Shown: piece by piece, positions 8,721 through 17,406 of the stretch
Layout of the letters: the number at the start of each line of letters is the position of its first letter
Numbering within the stretch: the stretch's first letter is position 1
Source of the DNA: UBA2334 sp049653005
GTDB lineage: Bacteria; Pseudomonadota; Gammaproteobacteria; Burkholderiales; Burkholderiaceae_C
Assembly (NCBI GenBank): GCA_049653005.1
Contig: JBASFL010000065.1
Location: 108,901 to 172,900 of the forward strand
Direction of reading: 5' to 3'
Length of the DNA: 64,000 bases
The notes under the pieces: generated by a model
Databases searched by the model: none
Seen by the model: only the letters and a program-made list of their open reading frames with translations
Told to the model about the DNA's origin: nothing
Made by a program: the position numbers and the translations under genes

Positions 8721-9680
8721 ATGAACACCCTCACATCGAAACTGCCTCCCATGGGCACCCTCGGGCCCTTCATTGCCCTGGTGTGTGCCTGCCTGTTTTT
8801 TGCCACGCAGAACGAGCGTTTTCTCACGCTGCAAAACTTTTCCCTGATCCTGCAACAGGTCATGGTGGTGGGCACCATCGCCATCGGCCAGACCCTCATC
8901 ATCCTCACCGCTGGCATCGATTTGTCGTGCGGCATGATCATGGCGCTGGGCAGCATCGTCATGACCAAAATGGGCGCCGACTTCGGCCTGCCCGCCCCCG
9001 TGGCCATCATGCTCGGCATCACCGCCACCACCTTGTTTGGCCTGGTCAACGGCCTGTTGGTGACCAAGGCCAAGCTGCCCCCGTTCATCGTCACGCTGGG
9101 CACGCTGAACATCGCGTTTGCCATCACCCAGCTGTATTCGGGTTCGCAAACCATCACCGAAGTGTCTGAAGGCATGACGTGGCTGGGCAACTCGTTCCGC
9201 ATTGGCCAAACCAACATCCTGTATGGCGTGGTGCTGATGCTGGCGCTGTACCTCATCACCTGGCTGTTTCTGCGCGAAACCGCGCCCGGCCGCCACATCT
9301 ACGCCGTGGGCAACAGCCCCGAGGCCACCCGCCTTACCGGCATTTCCACCGACAAGGTGCTGCTGGGCGTGTACGTGCTGGCCGGTGTGTTCTACGGCCT
9401 GGCCTCGCTGCTGAGCGTGGCCCGCATCGGTGCGGGCGACCCCAACGCCGGGCAAACCGAAAACCTGGACGCCATCACCGCCGTGGTGCTGGGCGGCACC
9501 AGCCTGTTTGGCGGGCGCGGCATCATCCTCGGCACCCTGGTGGGCGCGCTGATCGTGGGGGTGTTCCGCAACGGCCTCACACTCATGGGCGTGTCGTCGG
9601 TGTATCAAATTCTGGTCACTGGCGTGCTGGTGATCCTGGCGGTGTTGACCGACCAAATGTCTCGCAAGGGAGTCCGGTAA
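8721..9680 (+). CDS. frcC: Sugar ABC transporter permease (fructose type)
   Basis: Integral membrane permease of the BPD_transp_2 (RbsC/FrcC) family. I start it at the ATG at 8721, giving 319 residues, rather than the longer frame from 8664, because MNTLTSKLPPMGTLGPFIAL leads directly into the first membrane helix. About eight to ten hydrophobic segments are seen. Family motifs are GQTLIILTAGIDLSCG near residue 60 and AVVLGGTSLFGGRGIILGTL near residue 265. It forms the channel for the binding protein upstream and overlaps the ATPase gene by one base. Confidence 0.88.
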   Translation: MNTLTSKLPPMGTLGPFIALVCACLFFATQNERFLTLQNFSLILQQVMVVGTIAIGQTLIILTAGIDLSCGMIMALGSIVMTKMGADFGLPAPVAIMLGITATTLFGLVNGLLVTKAKLPPFIVTLGTLNIAFAITQLYSGSQTITEVSEGMTWLGNSFRIGQTNILYGVVLMLALYLITWLFLRETAPGRHIYAVGNSPEATRLTGISTDKVLLGVYVLAGVFYGLASLLSVARIGAGDPNAGQTENLDAITAVVLGGTSLFGGRGIILGTLVGALIVGVFRNGLTLMGVSSVYQILVTGVLVILAVLTDQMSRKGVR

Positions 9681-10477
9681 TGAGCCCCAATTCTTCATCC
9701 CCCCTGGTGATGCAGGCCAAAGGCCTGGTCAAGCGTTACGGCCAAGTCACCGCCCTCGACGGTGCCGATTTCGAGTTGCGTGCCGGTGAAATCCTGGCCG
9801 TCATCGGTGACAACGGGGCGGGCAAATCCAGCCTCATCAAAGCCCTGTCGGGGGCCACCATCCCCGACGAAGGCGAGATGTTTCTGGACGGCAACCCCAT
9901 CCATTTCAAAAGCCCCCTTGACGCCCGCCGCGCCGGCATTGAAACCGTGTACCAAGACTTGGCCGTGGCCCCGGCCATGACGATTGCCGAAAACCTGTTC
10001 CTGGGCCGCGAAATCCGCCGCCCCGGTGTGCTGGGCAGCGTGTTCCAGATGATCGACAAAAAGGCCATGCTGGAGCAAAGCATTGCCCGCATGAACGACC
10101 TGAAGGTCGGCATTCGCAGCATGACGCAGGCCGTTGAAACCCTGTCGGGCGGGCAGCGCCAGTGCGTGGCCGTGGCCCGAGCAGCGGCGTTTGCCCAGCA
10201 CGTGGTCATCATGGACGAACCCACCGCCGCCCTGGGCGTGAAAGAGGGCAACATGGTGCTGGAGCTGATTCGCCGGGTGCGCGACAAGGGGCTGCCCGTC
10301 ATCCTCATCAGCCACAACATGCCACACGTGTTTGAAATTGCCGACCGCATCCACATCGCCCGGCTGGGCAAGCGGGCGGCGGTGGTCAACCCGAAAAAGA
10401 TCAGCATGAGCGACACCGTGGCCGTGATGACGGGCGCCAAAAGCGCTGCCGAACTGCCGGAGGACTGCCTTGCTTAA
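9680..10477 (+). CDS. frcA: Sugar ABC transporter ATP-binding protein (fructose type)
   Basis: Single-domain ABC ATPase of 265 residues. It shows Walker A GDNGAGKSS, signature LSGGQRQCVAVARA, Walker B VVIMDEPTAALG and a switch histidine in LISHNMPHV. This is half the size of the RbsA-type double ATPases, as in FrcA, so it should act as a homodimer. The start codon overlaps the last base of the permease stop, with GGGAG just upstream. Its 3' end overlaps the next gene by 8 bp. Confidence 0.88.
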   Translation: MSPNSSSPLVMQAKGLVKRYGQVTALDGADFELRAGEILAVIGDNGAGKSSLIKALSGATIPDEGEMFLDGNPIHFKSPLDARRAGIETVYQDLAVAPAMTIAENLFLGREIRRPGVLGSVFQMIDKKAMLEQSIARMNDLKVGIRSMTQAVETLSGGQRQCVAVARAAAFAQHVVIMDEPTAALGVKEGNMVLELIRRVRDKGLPVILISHNMPHVFEIADRIHIARLGKRAAVVNPKKISMSDTVAVMTGAKSAAELPEDCLA

Positions 10478-10922
10478 AGGAATAGACCCCCTGCTCAGCC
10501 CCGACCTGCTGAAGCTGCTGGCCGAAATGGGCCACGACGACGCCATCGTGCTGGCCGACGCCAACTTCACCGCCATGAGCCTGGGTGCGGGCAAACCCGT
10601 GTTGCGCCTGCCCGGCGTGGGCATGGCCCGCGCGGTGCAAGCCGTGGCCAGCGTGTTGCCCCTGGCCGACGACGTGCCGTGCCCCGTGGCGTTCATGCAG
10701 GTGGGCGGCACCGAGCCGCCTTACCTCAGTGGTCTGCAGCGCGACACTTTGGCTGTTTTGGAAGGTTTTGGGGTGTCCAGCGCACAACTGGAGCCAATAG
10801 AACGCTACGCTTTTTACGAGCGTGTCAAAACCGCCTACGCCATCGTGGTCACCGGCGAACTGCAGCCTTGGGGCAACTTCATTTTGCGCAAAGGCGTGAT
10901 CGGCGACACTCTGCGCTTATGA
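10470..10922 (+). CDS. RbsD/FucU-family sugar mutarotase, TTG start
   Basis: A 150-residue member of the RbsD/FucU family, which interconverts the anomeric or ring forms of free sugars. The N-terminus MLKGIDPLLSPDLLKLLAEMGH, with its conserved histidine in MGHDDAIVLADANF, and the C-terminal IERYAFYERVKTAYAIV are typical of FucU. The start is TTG at 10470, supported by GGAGG at 10459-10463 with a 6-base spacer, and it overlaps the ATPase gene by 8 bp. It overlaps the ROK regulator start by 4 bp. In this locus it may supply the furanose form of the imported sugar to the kinase; that role is inferred. Confidence 0.85.
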   Translation: MLKGIDPLLSPDLLKLLAEMGHDDAIVLADANFTAMSLGAGKPVLRLPGVGMARAVQAVASVLPLADDVPCPVAFMQVGGTEPPYLSGLQRDTLAVLEGFGVSSAQLEPIERYAFYERVKTAYAIVVTGELQPWGNFILRKGVIGDTLRL

Positions 10923-12154
10923 ACACCGCTGCCGATCCTGTGGAGCCCAACACCGACACAGCGCCCCTGCGCCCTCGGGGGTCCAACCAGGTCGGCATGC
11001 GCCAGTTCAACGACCGCGTGGTGCTGCAAGCCCTGCGCGTGCACGGGGCCACGCCCAAAGCCGAGTTGGCCCGCCTGACGGGGCTCACCGCGCAAACCAT
11101 CGGCCTGATCACCGCGCGGCTGGACGAAGACCAGCTGCTGCGCCGCGAGGCCCCCATTCGCGGAAAAATCGGCCAGCCCTCCATCCCCCTGGGGCTTAAC
11201 CCCGATGGGGCGTTTGCCGTGGGCATCAAAATCGGCCGCCGCAGCGCCGACTGGCTGTTGGTCGATTTCACCGGTGCCGTGCGCAAGCGCGTGGTCATGC
11301 CCTATGCCTTCCCTGAGGTGGGCACGCTGCTGCCCGCCCTGTCCACCAACCTCAACACCCTGCTGCGCAGCTTGGGGCCCCTGCGCAGTCGCGTGGTGGG
11401 CGTGGGTGTGGCCGCGCCCTTTTTGCTGGGCGGCTGGCACCGCATGCTGGGCTTGTCTGACGTGGAGTCAGACGCCTGGGCCCACATCGACCTGGGGGCC
11501 GAGGTGCAGGCCATGACCGACCTGCCCGTGAGCTTTGCCAAAGACACCACCGCCGCCACCGTGGCCGAGCTGGTGCTGGGCCGGGGCCGCGACATCACCA
11601 GTTTTTTGTACCTGTTCATCGACACCTTTGTGGGCGGTGGGCTGGTGCTGCACTCCCACCTGCACCGGGGCGTGAACGGCAACGCCGGGGCCGTGGCCTC
11701 TTTGCCCTTGCAAACCGCAGCGGCAGGGCAGGGCGCGGCGCCGCCCCAGCTCATCAGCCAGGCCTCGCTGTGGGACCTGGAGCAGCGCCTGCGCGAGCAC
11801 GGGCTGGACCCCGCCGCCGCCTACGACCAACGCGCCCTGCAAACCCCCTGGCTGGAACACACCCAGGCCTGGGTGGCCAGCTGCGCCCAGGCGCTGGCGC
11901 AGTGTGTGGTGTCGGGCACCGCGTTTCTGGATGTGGAGGCTGTGGTGGTCGATGGCTCTTTGGCCCCCGAGCTGCTGCAGCTGCTGCTGGAGCGCACCCG
12001 CGCCGCGCTGGCGGGCTACAACTGGGAGGGTCTGTTTGCCCCGCCCCGCATCGAGCAAGGCCAAATGGGGCCCGACGCCCGCGCGCTGGGCGGCGCGCTG
12101 TTGCCGCTGCACGCCTGCTTCGCGCCCGACCGGGACGTGTTCCTGAAGGCGTGA
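10919..12154 (+). CDS. ROK-family transcriptional regulator
   Basis: A 411-residue repressor-type ROK protein. An N-terminal winged helix-turn-helix (about residues 35-85; HGATPKAELARLTGLTAQTIG) precedes a sugar-kinase-like domain (VGVGVAAPFLLGG, residues near 160). The start ATG at 10919 overlaps the mutarotase stop in the order ATGA; the frame runs further upstream but only over the mutarotase gene. The usual ROK zinc motif CGxCxxxGC is not evident, so the sensor domain is divergent. As the last gene of the importer operon it probably regulates the divergent promoter at 7430-7583. Confidence 0.87.
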   Translation: MNTAADPVEPNTDTAPLRPRGSNQVGMRQFNDRVVLQALRVHGATPKAELARLTGLTAQTIGLITARLDEDQLLRREAPIRGKIGQPSIPLGLNPDGAFAVGIKIGRRSADWLLVDFTGAVRKRVVMPYAFPEVGTLLPALSTNLNTLLRSLGPLRSRVVGVGVAAPFLLGGWHRMLGLSDVESDAWAHIDLGAEVQAMTDLPVSFAKDTTAATVAELVLGRGRDITSFLYLFIDTFVGGGLVLHSHLHRGVNGNAGAVASLPLQTAAAGQGAAPPQLISQASLWDLEQRLREHGLDPAAAYDQRALQTPWLEHTQAWVASCAQALAQCVVSGTAFLDVEAVVVDGSLAPELLQLLLERTRAALAGYNWEGLFAPPRIEQGQMGPDARALGGALLPLHACFAPDRDVFLKA

Positions 12155-12173
12155 CGGGAAACCGTTTGGGCCT

Positions 12174-13364
12174 TCAGCCCAACAGCGCCTGTGCGAACTC
12201 CCGCGCGTTGAAGGTTTGCAGGTCTTCCAGCTTTTCGCCCACGCCAATGAAGTACACCGGAATGGGGTGCTCGCGTGCGATGGCCGCCAGCACACCGCCC
12301 TTGGCCGTGCCGTCCAGCTTGGTGACGATCAGGCCGGTCAGCCCCAGCGCTTCGTCAAACGCTTTCACCTGGGTCAGTGCGTTCTGACCGGTGTTGCCGT
12401 CGATCACCAGCAGCACTTCGTGCGGGGCCGTGGCCTGGGCTTTTTGCACCACGCGTTTGATTTTGCGCAGCTCGTCCATCAGGTGCAGTTGGGTGGGCAG
12501 GCGGCCGGCGGTGTCCACCAGCACCACGTCTTTGCCACGGGCTTTGCCAGCTGCCACCGCGTCAAAACTCACGGCCGCAGGGTCGCCACCGTCCTGGCTG
12601 ATGATGTCCACCGTGTTGCGGTTGGCCCACACACCCAGTTGTTCGCGCGCGGCGGCGCGGAAGGTATCGGCCGCTGCCAGCAGCACGCTGGCCCCGGCCT
12701 CGCTCAGGTGGCGGGTCAGTTTGCCAATGCTGGTGGTTTTGCCCGCGCCGTTCACGCCCGCCACCATGATGACGGTGGGTTCGTCCACCGCATCGGGCCC
12801 GCCACCGCCCCGCAGGCCCACGGCCAGGCCTTTTTCCAGCGGGGTCAGCAGCTCGGTCAGCGCGTCGGCCAGCAGGCCTTTGACGGCTGCCGGTTCGGTG
12901 GTTTTGGTGTCTTTCACCCGGCGCTTCAGGTCGGCCAGCAGGTGTTCGGTGGCTTTGACGCCCGTGTCGGCCATCAACAGCGCGGTTTCCAGTTCTTCGT
13001 ACAGGGCCTCGTCGATCTTCGTGCCCGTGAACACCGTGGCAATGCTGCTGCCGGTTTTTTTCAGGCCCGCCTTCAGTTTGTCCAGCCAGCCCGTGCGCTC
13101 GGGTTTGGCCTGGGTGGGCATGTCGGTCAGCGTGGGCGGGACGGCGGCGGGTGCTTCGGCGGTCGGTGAAGGGGCGGGCGAGGGCGCCGACCCAAACACC
13201 GACATCAGCCTCGACACCACAGACGGCGCGGGTGCGGGCGCTGCCACAGCGGCCGGTGCTGCCTGGGCCGTGGCCGGCGGTGTGGTGGGGGCAGGGGGCG
13301 CTGGCACCGCCACGGGCGGCTCAGCTGGGGTTTGAGGTGCTTTTTTTCGGAAGAACGAGAACAT
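12174..13364 (-). CDS. ftsY: Signal recognition particle receptor FtsY
   Basis: GTPase that docks SRP-ribosome complexes at the inner membrane. Of its 396 residues, about 1-90 form a Pro/Ala-rich low-complexity region, where E. coli FtsY has an acidic A domain. The N domain follows (LKAGLKKTGSSIATVFTG). The G domain shows GVNGAGKTTSIGKL, AADTFRAAAREQL, VDTAGRLPT and TKLDGTAKGG. Its stop is convergent with the ROK gene, 19 bp away. It is divergent from the M16 peptidase, with starts 29 bp apart. Confidence 0.95.
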   Translation of the reverse strand: MFSFFRKKAPQTPAEPPVAVPAPPAPTTPPATAQAAPAAVAAPAPAPSVVSRLMSVFGSAPSPAPSPTAEAPAAVPPTLTDMPTQAKPERTGWLDKLKAGLKKTGSSIATVFTGTKIDEALYEELETALLMADTGVKATEHLLADLKRRVKDTKTTEPAAVKGLLADALTELLTPLEKGLAVGLRGGGGPDAVDEPTVIMVAGVNGAGKTTSIGKLTRHLSEAGASVLLAAADTFRAAAREQLGVWANRNTVDIISQDGGDPAAVSFDAVAAGKARGKDVVLVDTAGRLPTQLHLMDELRKIKRVVQKAQATAPHEVLLVIDGNTGQNALTQVKAFDEALGLTGLIVTKLDGTAKGGVLAAIAREHPIPVYFIGVGEKLEDLQTFNAREFAQALLG

Positions 13365-13393
13365 TGGCCACTTTCTGGTGTCAATGCCATTCT

Positions 13394-14836
13394 ATGAAAC
13401 CCATGTTTCCCACTTTGCCCCCCCTCATTCGCACTTGGGCCCTGGCCCTTTTGGGCGCTGCCGCTGCCACCGCTGCCCAGGCCGCCGCCCCGCCGTCCAC
13501 CCCACCGCTTGTTCACCAGCACACCCTGGCCAATGGCTTCACCGTCATCGTCCAACCCGACCGCCGTGCCCCCACCGTGGCCCACATGGTGTGGGTGCGG
13601 GTGGGCAGCATGGACGAAACCGACGGCACCAGCGGCGTGGCCCATGTGCTGGAGCACATGATGTTCAAAGGCACCCCCACCGTGAAGCCCGGTGAGTTTT
13701 CCCGCCGCATTGCGGCGCTGGGCGGGCGCGACAACGCGTTCACCAGCCGCGACATGACGGCCTACCACCAGCAAGTGCCCGCCCAGCACCTGCAAGCCGT
13801 CATGCAGCTGGAGGCCGACCGCTTCGCCCACAACCAGTGGAGCGACGACGAGTTCAAGCGCGAAATCGAAGTCATCAAAGAAGAGCGCCGCCAGCGGGTG
13901 GACGACCGGCCCCACGCCCAGTTGTTTGAAGCCCTCAGCGCCACCGCGTGGGCCGCCCACCCCTACCGCCGCCCCGTCATCGGCTGGATGAGTGACCTCG
14001 ACAGCCTCACGCCCGACGACGTGCGCGCCTTCCACCAGCGCTGGTACACCCCGTCCAACGCGGCCGTGGTGATTGCGGGTGATGTGGACCCCGCCCAAGC
14101 CCTGGCCTGGGCCCAGGCCACTTACGGGCAAATTTCCGCCCGTGCCGCGCCCCCGCGCAAGCCGCAGGCCGAGCCCGCCCAGCTGGGCGCCCGCCGCATC
14201 GTGGTCAAAGCCCCCGCCGAGCAAGCCTTTGTGGCCCTGGCCTATCCCGCCCCCCGCCTGACCGACCCCGATGCCGCAGACCCCGCCAGCCAAGACGCCC
14301 TGGCCCTGGTCATGCTTGCTGCCGTGCTGGACGGGTACGAAGGCGCCCGACTGGGCCGCCAGCTGGTGCAACGCCCCGCTGGCGAGCGCCTGGCAGATGG
14401 GGTGGACGCCCACTTCAGCGGCATGGGCCGGGGGCCTGCCCAGTTTGTGCTCAGCGGTACACCCGCGCCAGGCCAAAACCCCGACGCCCTGGCCCAAGCC
14501 TTGCGCGCCGAGGTGGCCCGCGTGGCCCAGCAGGGCGTGCCTTTGGAAGAACTGAACCGCGTCAAAAACCAATGGCGAGCGGCAGAGGTGTACAAGCTCG
14601 ACGCCGTGTTTGCCCAGGCCAACGAGCTGGGCCAGCAGTGGGTGCAGGGCTGGCCCCCTGGTGCCTCCGAGCGCCTGTTGGCCAGCCTGCGCCGCGTCAC
14701 ACCCGAGCAGGTGCAGGCCGTGGCGGCCCGCCATTTCGCACCCGAGCACCTCACCCAAGCCACCCTGGTGCCCGACCAGGCCGCGCTGGCCCAGCGCCGC
14801 GCCCAGGCCCGCCCCCGCCTTGATGTGCGTCACTGA
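13394..14836 (+). CDS. M16-family zinc metallopeptidase, catalytic partner
   Basis: Exported insulinase-type (pitrilysin family) peptidase of 480 residues. I start it at the ATG at 13394, which gives a signal peptide ending in AQA/AAPP near residue 31. The zinc motif HVLEH stands at residues 84-88, and the third ligand is probably the glutamate in IEVIKEE near residue 165. A long open frame upstream is antisense to ftsY and is ignored. The next gene, two bases downstream, is an M16 paralogue without the zinc motif. The two therefore probably form the usual catalytic/non-catalytic heterodimer in the periplasm. Confidence 0.9.
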   Translation: MKPMFPTLPPLIRTWALALLGAAAATAAQAAAPPSTPPLVHQHTLANGFTVIVQPDRRAPTVAHMVWVRVGSMDETDGTSGVAHVLEHMMFKGTPTVKPGEFSRRIAALGGRDNAFTSRDMTAYHQQVPAQHLQAVMQLEADRFAHNQWSDDEFKREIEVIKEERRQRVDDRPHAQLFEALSATAWAAHPYRRPVIGWMSDLDSLTPDDVRAFHQRWYTPSNAAVVIAGDVDPAQALAWAQATYGQISARAAPPRKPQAEPAQLGARRIVVKAPAEQAFVALAYPAPRLTDPDAADPASQDALALVMLAAVLDGYEGARLGRQLVQRPAGERLADGVDAHFSGMGRGPAQFVLSGTPAPGQNPDALAQALRAEVARVAQQGVPLEELNRVKNQWRAAEVYKLDAVFAQANELGQQWVQGWPPGASERLLASLRRVTPEQVQAVAARHFAPEHLTQATLVPDQAALAQRRAQARPRLDVRH

Positions 14837-14838
14837 AT

Positions 14839-16194
14839 ATGTTTGTAGCTATGAAGTCAATACCATCAAGCGCCAGAGCCATTTTTGTTTCTTTTTTTCT
14901 GCCGCTGTGCGCCCAAGCGGCTCCGGTGGTGGACCTGTGGCAGTTGCCCAGCGGGGCCCGCGTGGCCTTGGTGTCGGCCCCGTCCATTCCCATGCTCGAC
15001 GTGCGCATCGCCTTCGACGGCGGCAGCCGCCGCGACCCTGCGCCGCAGGCCGGGCTGGCATCGGCCACCGCCCTCATGGCCCAGCGCGGCTTGGCCGCCA
15101 CGGCCACCGAACCCGCACTGGACCAAAACCAGCTCACCGAGCGCTGGATGGACCTGGGCGCCCAGTGGTCCGTGTCTGCCGGGGCCGACCAGCTGGGGGC
15201 CACCCTGCGCACCCTCACGGCCGACGACGTGTTGCCCGCCACCCTGGCCCTGGCCGCGCGCCAGTTGGCCGCCCCGCGTTTTGACAGCGAGCACGCCACC
15301 CCCATTTGGCAACGCGAGCGCGAGCGCATGGCCGCCGCTTGGGCCAACGCCAGCACCCAGCCCGCCACCATCGCCGCCCGCCGCTTTGCCGCCGCCGTGT
15401 ACGGCAGCCACCCCTACGGGGCCGAGGCCACGCCCGAGACCCTGGCCCGCATCACCGTGGCCGACATGGCCACCCACTGGCAGCGCCATGTGCGTGCCTG
15501 TGCCGCACACGTCAGCCTGGTGGGGGCCGTCACCCGAGCCCAGGCCAGTGCCATTGCCACCCAACTGCTGGCGGGCTTGCCCCAGACCGGCTGTGGGGGC
15601 TTGCCCCCCGTGCCCGAGGTCGCGCCCCTGGCCGAAGGCACCGGGCAGCGCGTGCCCCTGGCCACCGCACAGGCCCACGTCTGGCTGGGCCAGCCCGGCC
15701 ACCGCCGCGACGACCCCGACTTTTTTCCGTTGCTGCTGGGCAACTACATCTTGGGGGGCGGGGGCTTTGTGTCCCGCCTCACGGCCGAGGTGCGCGAGCA
15801 ACGCGGCCTGGCCTACAGCGTGGGCAGCTATTTCTCACCCGGTGCCCACGCGGGGGCGTTCACCGTCAACTTGCAAACCCGGCCCGACCAGGCGAGCCAG
15901 GCCCTCACCTTGGCCCGTGACGTGGTCACCCGCTTCGTGCAAGACGGCCCCACCGACGCCGAACTGCAAGCCGCCAAAGACTTCATGGTCAACGGCTTTG
16001 CGCTGCGCATCGACACCAACCGCAAACTGCTCGACAACGTGGCCAACATCCTCTGGCTGGGCCTGCCGCCCACCTACCTACAAACCTGGACCGGCCACAT
16101 CCAGGCCGTCACCACCGCCGACATCCGCCGCGCCTTCCAGCGCGTGTTGCAGCCCGGCCGCATGGCCGCTGTGGTGGTGGGTGGGGCCCCGTGA
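14839..16194 (+). CDS. M16-family peptidase-like partner, zinc motif lost
   Basis: A 451-residue insulinase-fold protein, homologous to the preceding gene but without HxxEH: the matching place reads GLASATALMAQRG. It keeps the substrate-side glycine motif ILGGGGFVSRL and the RGLAYSVGSY motif of M16 C-terminal domains. It is exported, with a signal peptide at residues 1-27 ending LCAQA/AP. The first 16 codons coincide with an interspersed repeat (14842-14886), and no other in-frame ATG precedes residue about 55 except one also inside the repeat at 14851. The repeat thus provides the translation start region and the signal peptide. No strong Shine-Dalgarno is seen, so translational coupling to the upstream stop is likely. 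Confidence 0.88.
   Translation: MFVAMKSIPSSARAIFVSFFLPLCAQAAPVVDLWQLPSGARVALVSAPSIPMLDVRIAFDGGSRRDPAPQAGLASATALMAQRGLAATATEPALDQNQLTERWMDLGAQWSVSAGADQLGATLRTLTADDVLPATLALAARQLAAPRFDSEHATPIWQRERERMAAAWANASTQPATIAARRFAAAVYGSHPYGAEATPETLARITVADMATHWQRHVRACAAHVSLVGAVTRAQASAIATQLLAGLPQTGCGGLPPVPEVAPLAEGTGQRVPLATAQAHVWLGQPGHRRDDPDFFPLLLGNYILGGGGFVSRLTAEVREQRGLAYSVGSYFSPGAHAGAFTVNLQTRPDQASQALTLARDVVTRFVQDGPTDAELQAAKDFMVNGFALRIDTNRKLLDNVANILWLGLPPTYLQTWTGHIQAVTTADIRRAFQRVLQPGRMAAVVVGGAP
14842..14886 (+). repeat. Interspersed repeat, copy 3 (forms a signal peptide)
   Basis: Starts GTAGCTATGAAGTCAATACC and continues ATCAAGCGCCAGAGCCATTTTTG. It differs from the consensus at a few places in the core (CGCCAGAGCC for CGCTGGAGGCC). 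It is entirely coding and gives residues 2-16 of the second M16 protein. Confidence 0.75.
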
Positions 16195-16229
16195 GTCTTT
16201 CGTTGACGCCCGGCAGTTAAGCTCAGGCC

Positions 16230-16865
16230 ATGCCTTCTTCCTCAAAATCCGCCCCCAAGTCCACGTCCAAACCCGCTGGCGGCCGCCCAGTGCCCCGCAC
16301 CCCACCCCAAGAGGTGCGCATCATCGGCGGCCTGTGGAAGCGCTCCAAACTGCCGGTGCCCGCCCAGGACGGCCTTCGCCCCACGCCCAACCGCGTGCGG
16401 GAAACCCTGTTCAACTGGCTGGGGCAGGACCTCACCGGCTGGCGCTGCATCGATGCCTTTGCGGGCTCCGGTGCCTTGGGGTTGGAAGCCGCCTCGCGTG
16501 GCGCGGCAGAGGTGCTGTTGGTCGAACAAGACGCGGCCCTGGTGCAAAGCCTGCGCGCCACCGCCACCCGCCTCAAAGCCACCGGCGTGGGAGTGGAGCG
16601 TGAAGACGCCCTGCAAGCCCTGCGCCGCCGCGCTGGCCGTGGGTTCAACCTGGTGTTTCTCGACCCCCCCTTTTTGGATGGTCAAAACGACGCCCAGGTG
16701 CGTGACGCCCTGACCGCCAGCCTGGCGTGCCTGGCACCGCAAGGCTTTGTTTACCTGGAGTCACCCCGCGCCTGGGGGGCAGACGAGTTGGCCGCGCTCG
16801 GGTTGGCCCCACACAAAGCCGGCAAAGCCGGGGCGGTGTACTTCACTTTGTTGCAAGCCGCCTGA
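16230..16865 (+). CDS. rsmD: 16S rRNA (guanine966-N2)-methyltransferase
   Basis: SAM-dependent methyltransferase that modifies G966 of 16S rRNA. It has 211 residues with a basic Ser/Lys/Pro-rich N-terminal tail of about 30 residues. Family motifs are VRIIGGLWKRSKLPVP, GLRPTPNRVRETLFNWL, the SAM loop DAFAGSGALGLEAASRG and the catalytic FLDPPF. The usual neighbour coaD follows 34 bp downstream. Confidence 0.94.
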   Translation: MPSSSKSAPKSTSKPAGGRPVPRTPPQEVRIIGGLWKRSKLPVPAQDGLRPTPNRVRETLFNWLGQDLTGWRCIDAFAGSGALGLEAASRGAAEVLLVEQDAALVQSLRATATRLKATGVGVEREDALQALRRRAGRGFNLVFLDPPFLDGQNDAQVRDALTASLACLAPQGFVYLESPRAWGADELAALGLAPHKAGKAGAVYFTLLQAA

Positions 16866-16899
16866 TAATTCAGCCCCCGTTCAACGCCACCCCTTCACC

Positions 16900-17394
16900 A
16901 TGACACGCATCGCGGTTTACAGCGGCACATTCGACCCCTTCACCCTGGGCCACCAAGACGTGGCCAGCCGCGCCGCGGGCCTGTTCGATGAAGTGGTGGT
17001 GGCTGTGGCCATGGCCCACCACAAAAACACCCGTTTCCCGCTGGCCCAGCGCATGGAACTGGTGCAGCAGTCCTTGGCCCACCAACCGCGTGTGCGGGTG
17101 TTGCCGTTCGACGGCCTGATCATGGATTTTTGCCGCCAGCAAGGCGCTTGTGCCGTGGTGCGCGGCATCCGCAACGTCACCGATTTCGACTACGAAGCCC
17201 AAATGGCCGCCATGAACCGCAAACTTCACCCCGGTGTGGAAACGGTGTTTTTGCTGCCGCAGGCCGATTTGCAGTGCATCTCCAGCACGCTGGTGCGTGA
17301 AATTTCCCGTTTGGGTGGTGACGTGTCCCACTTGGTCAGCGCCCCCGTGGCGGCGGCACTGCACGCGGCCAACCACCCCACCCAAGTGGCCTGA
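16900..17394 (+). CDS. coaD: Pantetheine-phosphate adenylyltransferase
   Basis: Transfers AMP to 4'-phosphopantetheine in coenzyme A synthesis. The start is the ATG at 16900 (MTRIAVYSGTFDPFTLGHQD), giving 164 residues as expected. The nucleotidyltransferase motif GTFDPFTLGH, the R-G-I-RN stretch VVRGIRNVTDFDYE and the C-terminal ISSTLVRE are all present. It is cotranscribed with rsmD and followed 12 bp later by a ferredoxin gene. Confidence 0.95.
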   Translation: MTRIAVYSGTFDPFTLGHQDVASRAAGLFDEVVVAVAMAHHKNTRFPLAQRMELVQQSLAHQPRVRVLPFDGLIMDFCRQQGACAVVRGIRNVTDFDYEAQMAAMNRKLHPGVETVFLLPQADLQCISSTLVREISRLGGDVSHLVSAPVAAALHAANHPTQVA

Positions 17395-17406
17395 GGGAGC
17401 ACCGCC

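Noticed and set aside
7386..9698. 770-codon minus-strand open frame over the ABC importer genes
   Set aside because: It is antisense to clearly coding binding-protein and permease genes, has a His/Gly/Gln-rich translation typical of reversed GC-rich codons, and shows no family motif.
10790..10840. AT-richer stretch in the mutarotase gene resembling the repeat
   Set aside because: It encodes IERYAFYERVKTA, which is the conserved FucU sequence, and lacks the repeat core.
13205..14833. 542-codon minus-strand open frame over the first M16 gene
   Set aside because: Shadow of the M16 gene, which has an intact zinc motif and signal peptide; the shadow has no recognisable domain.
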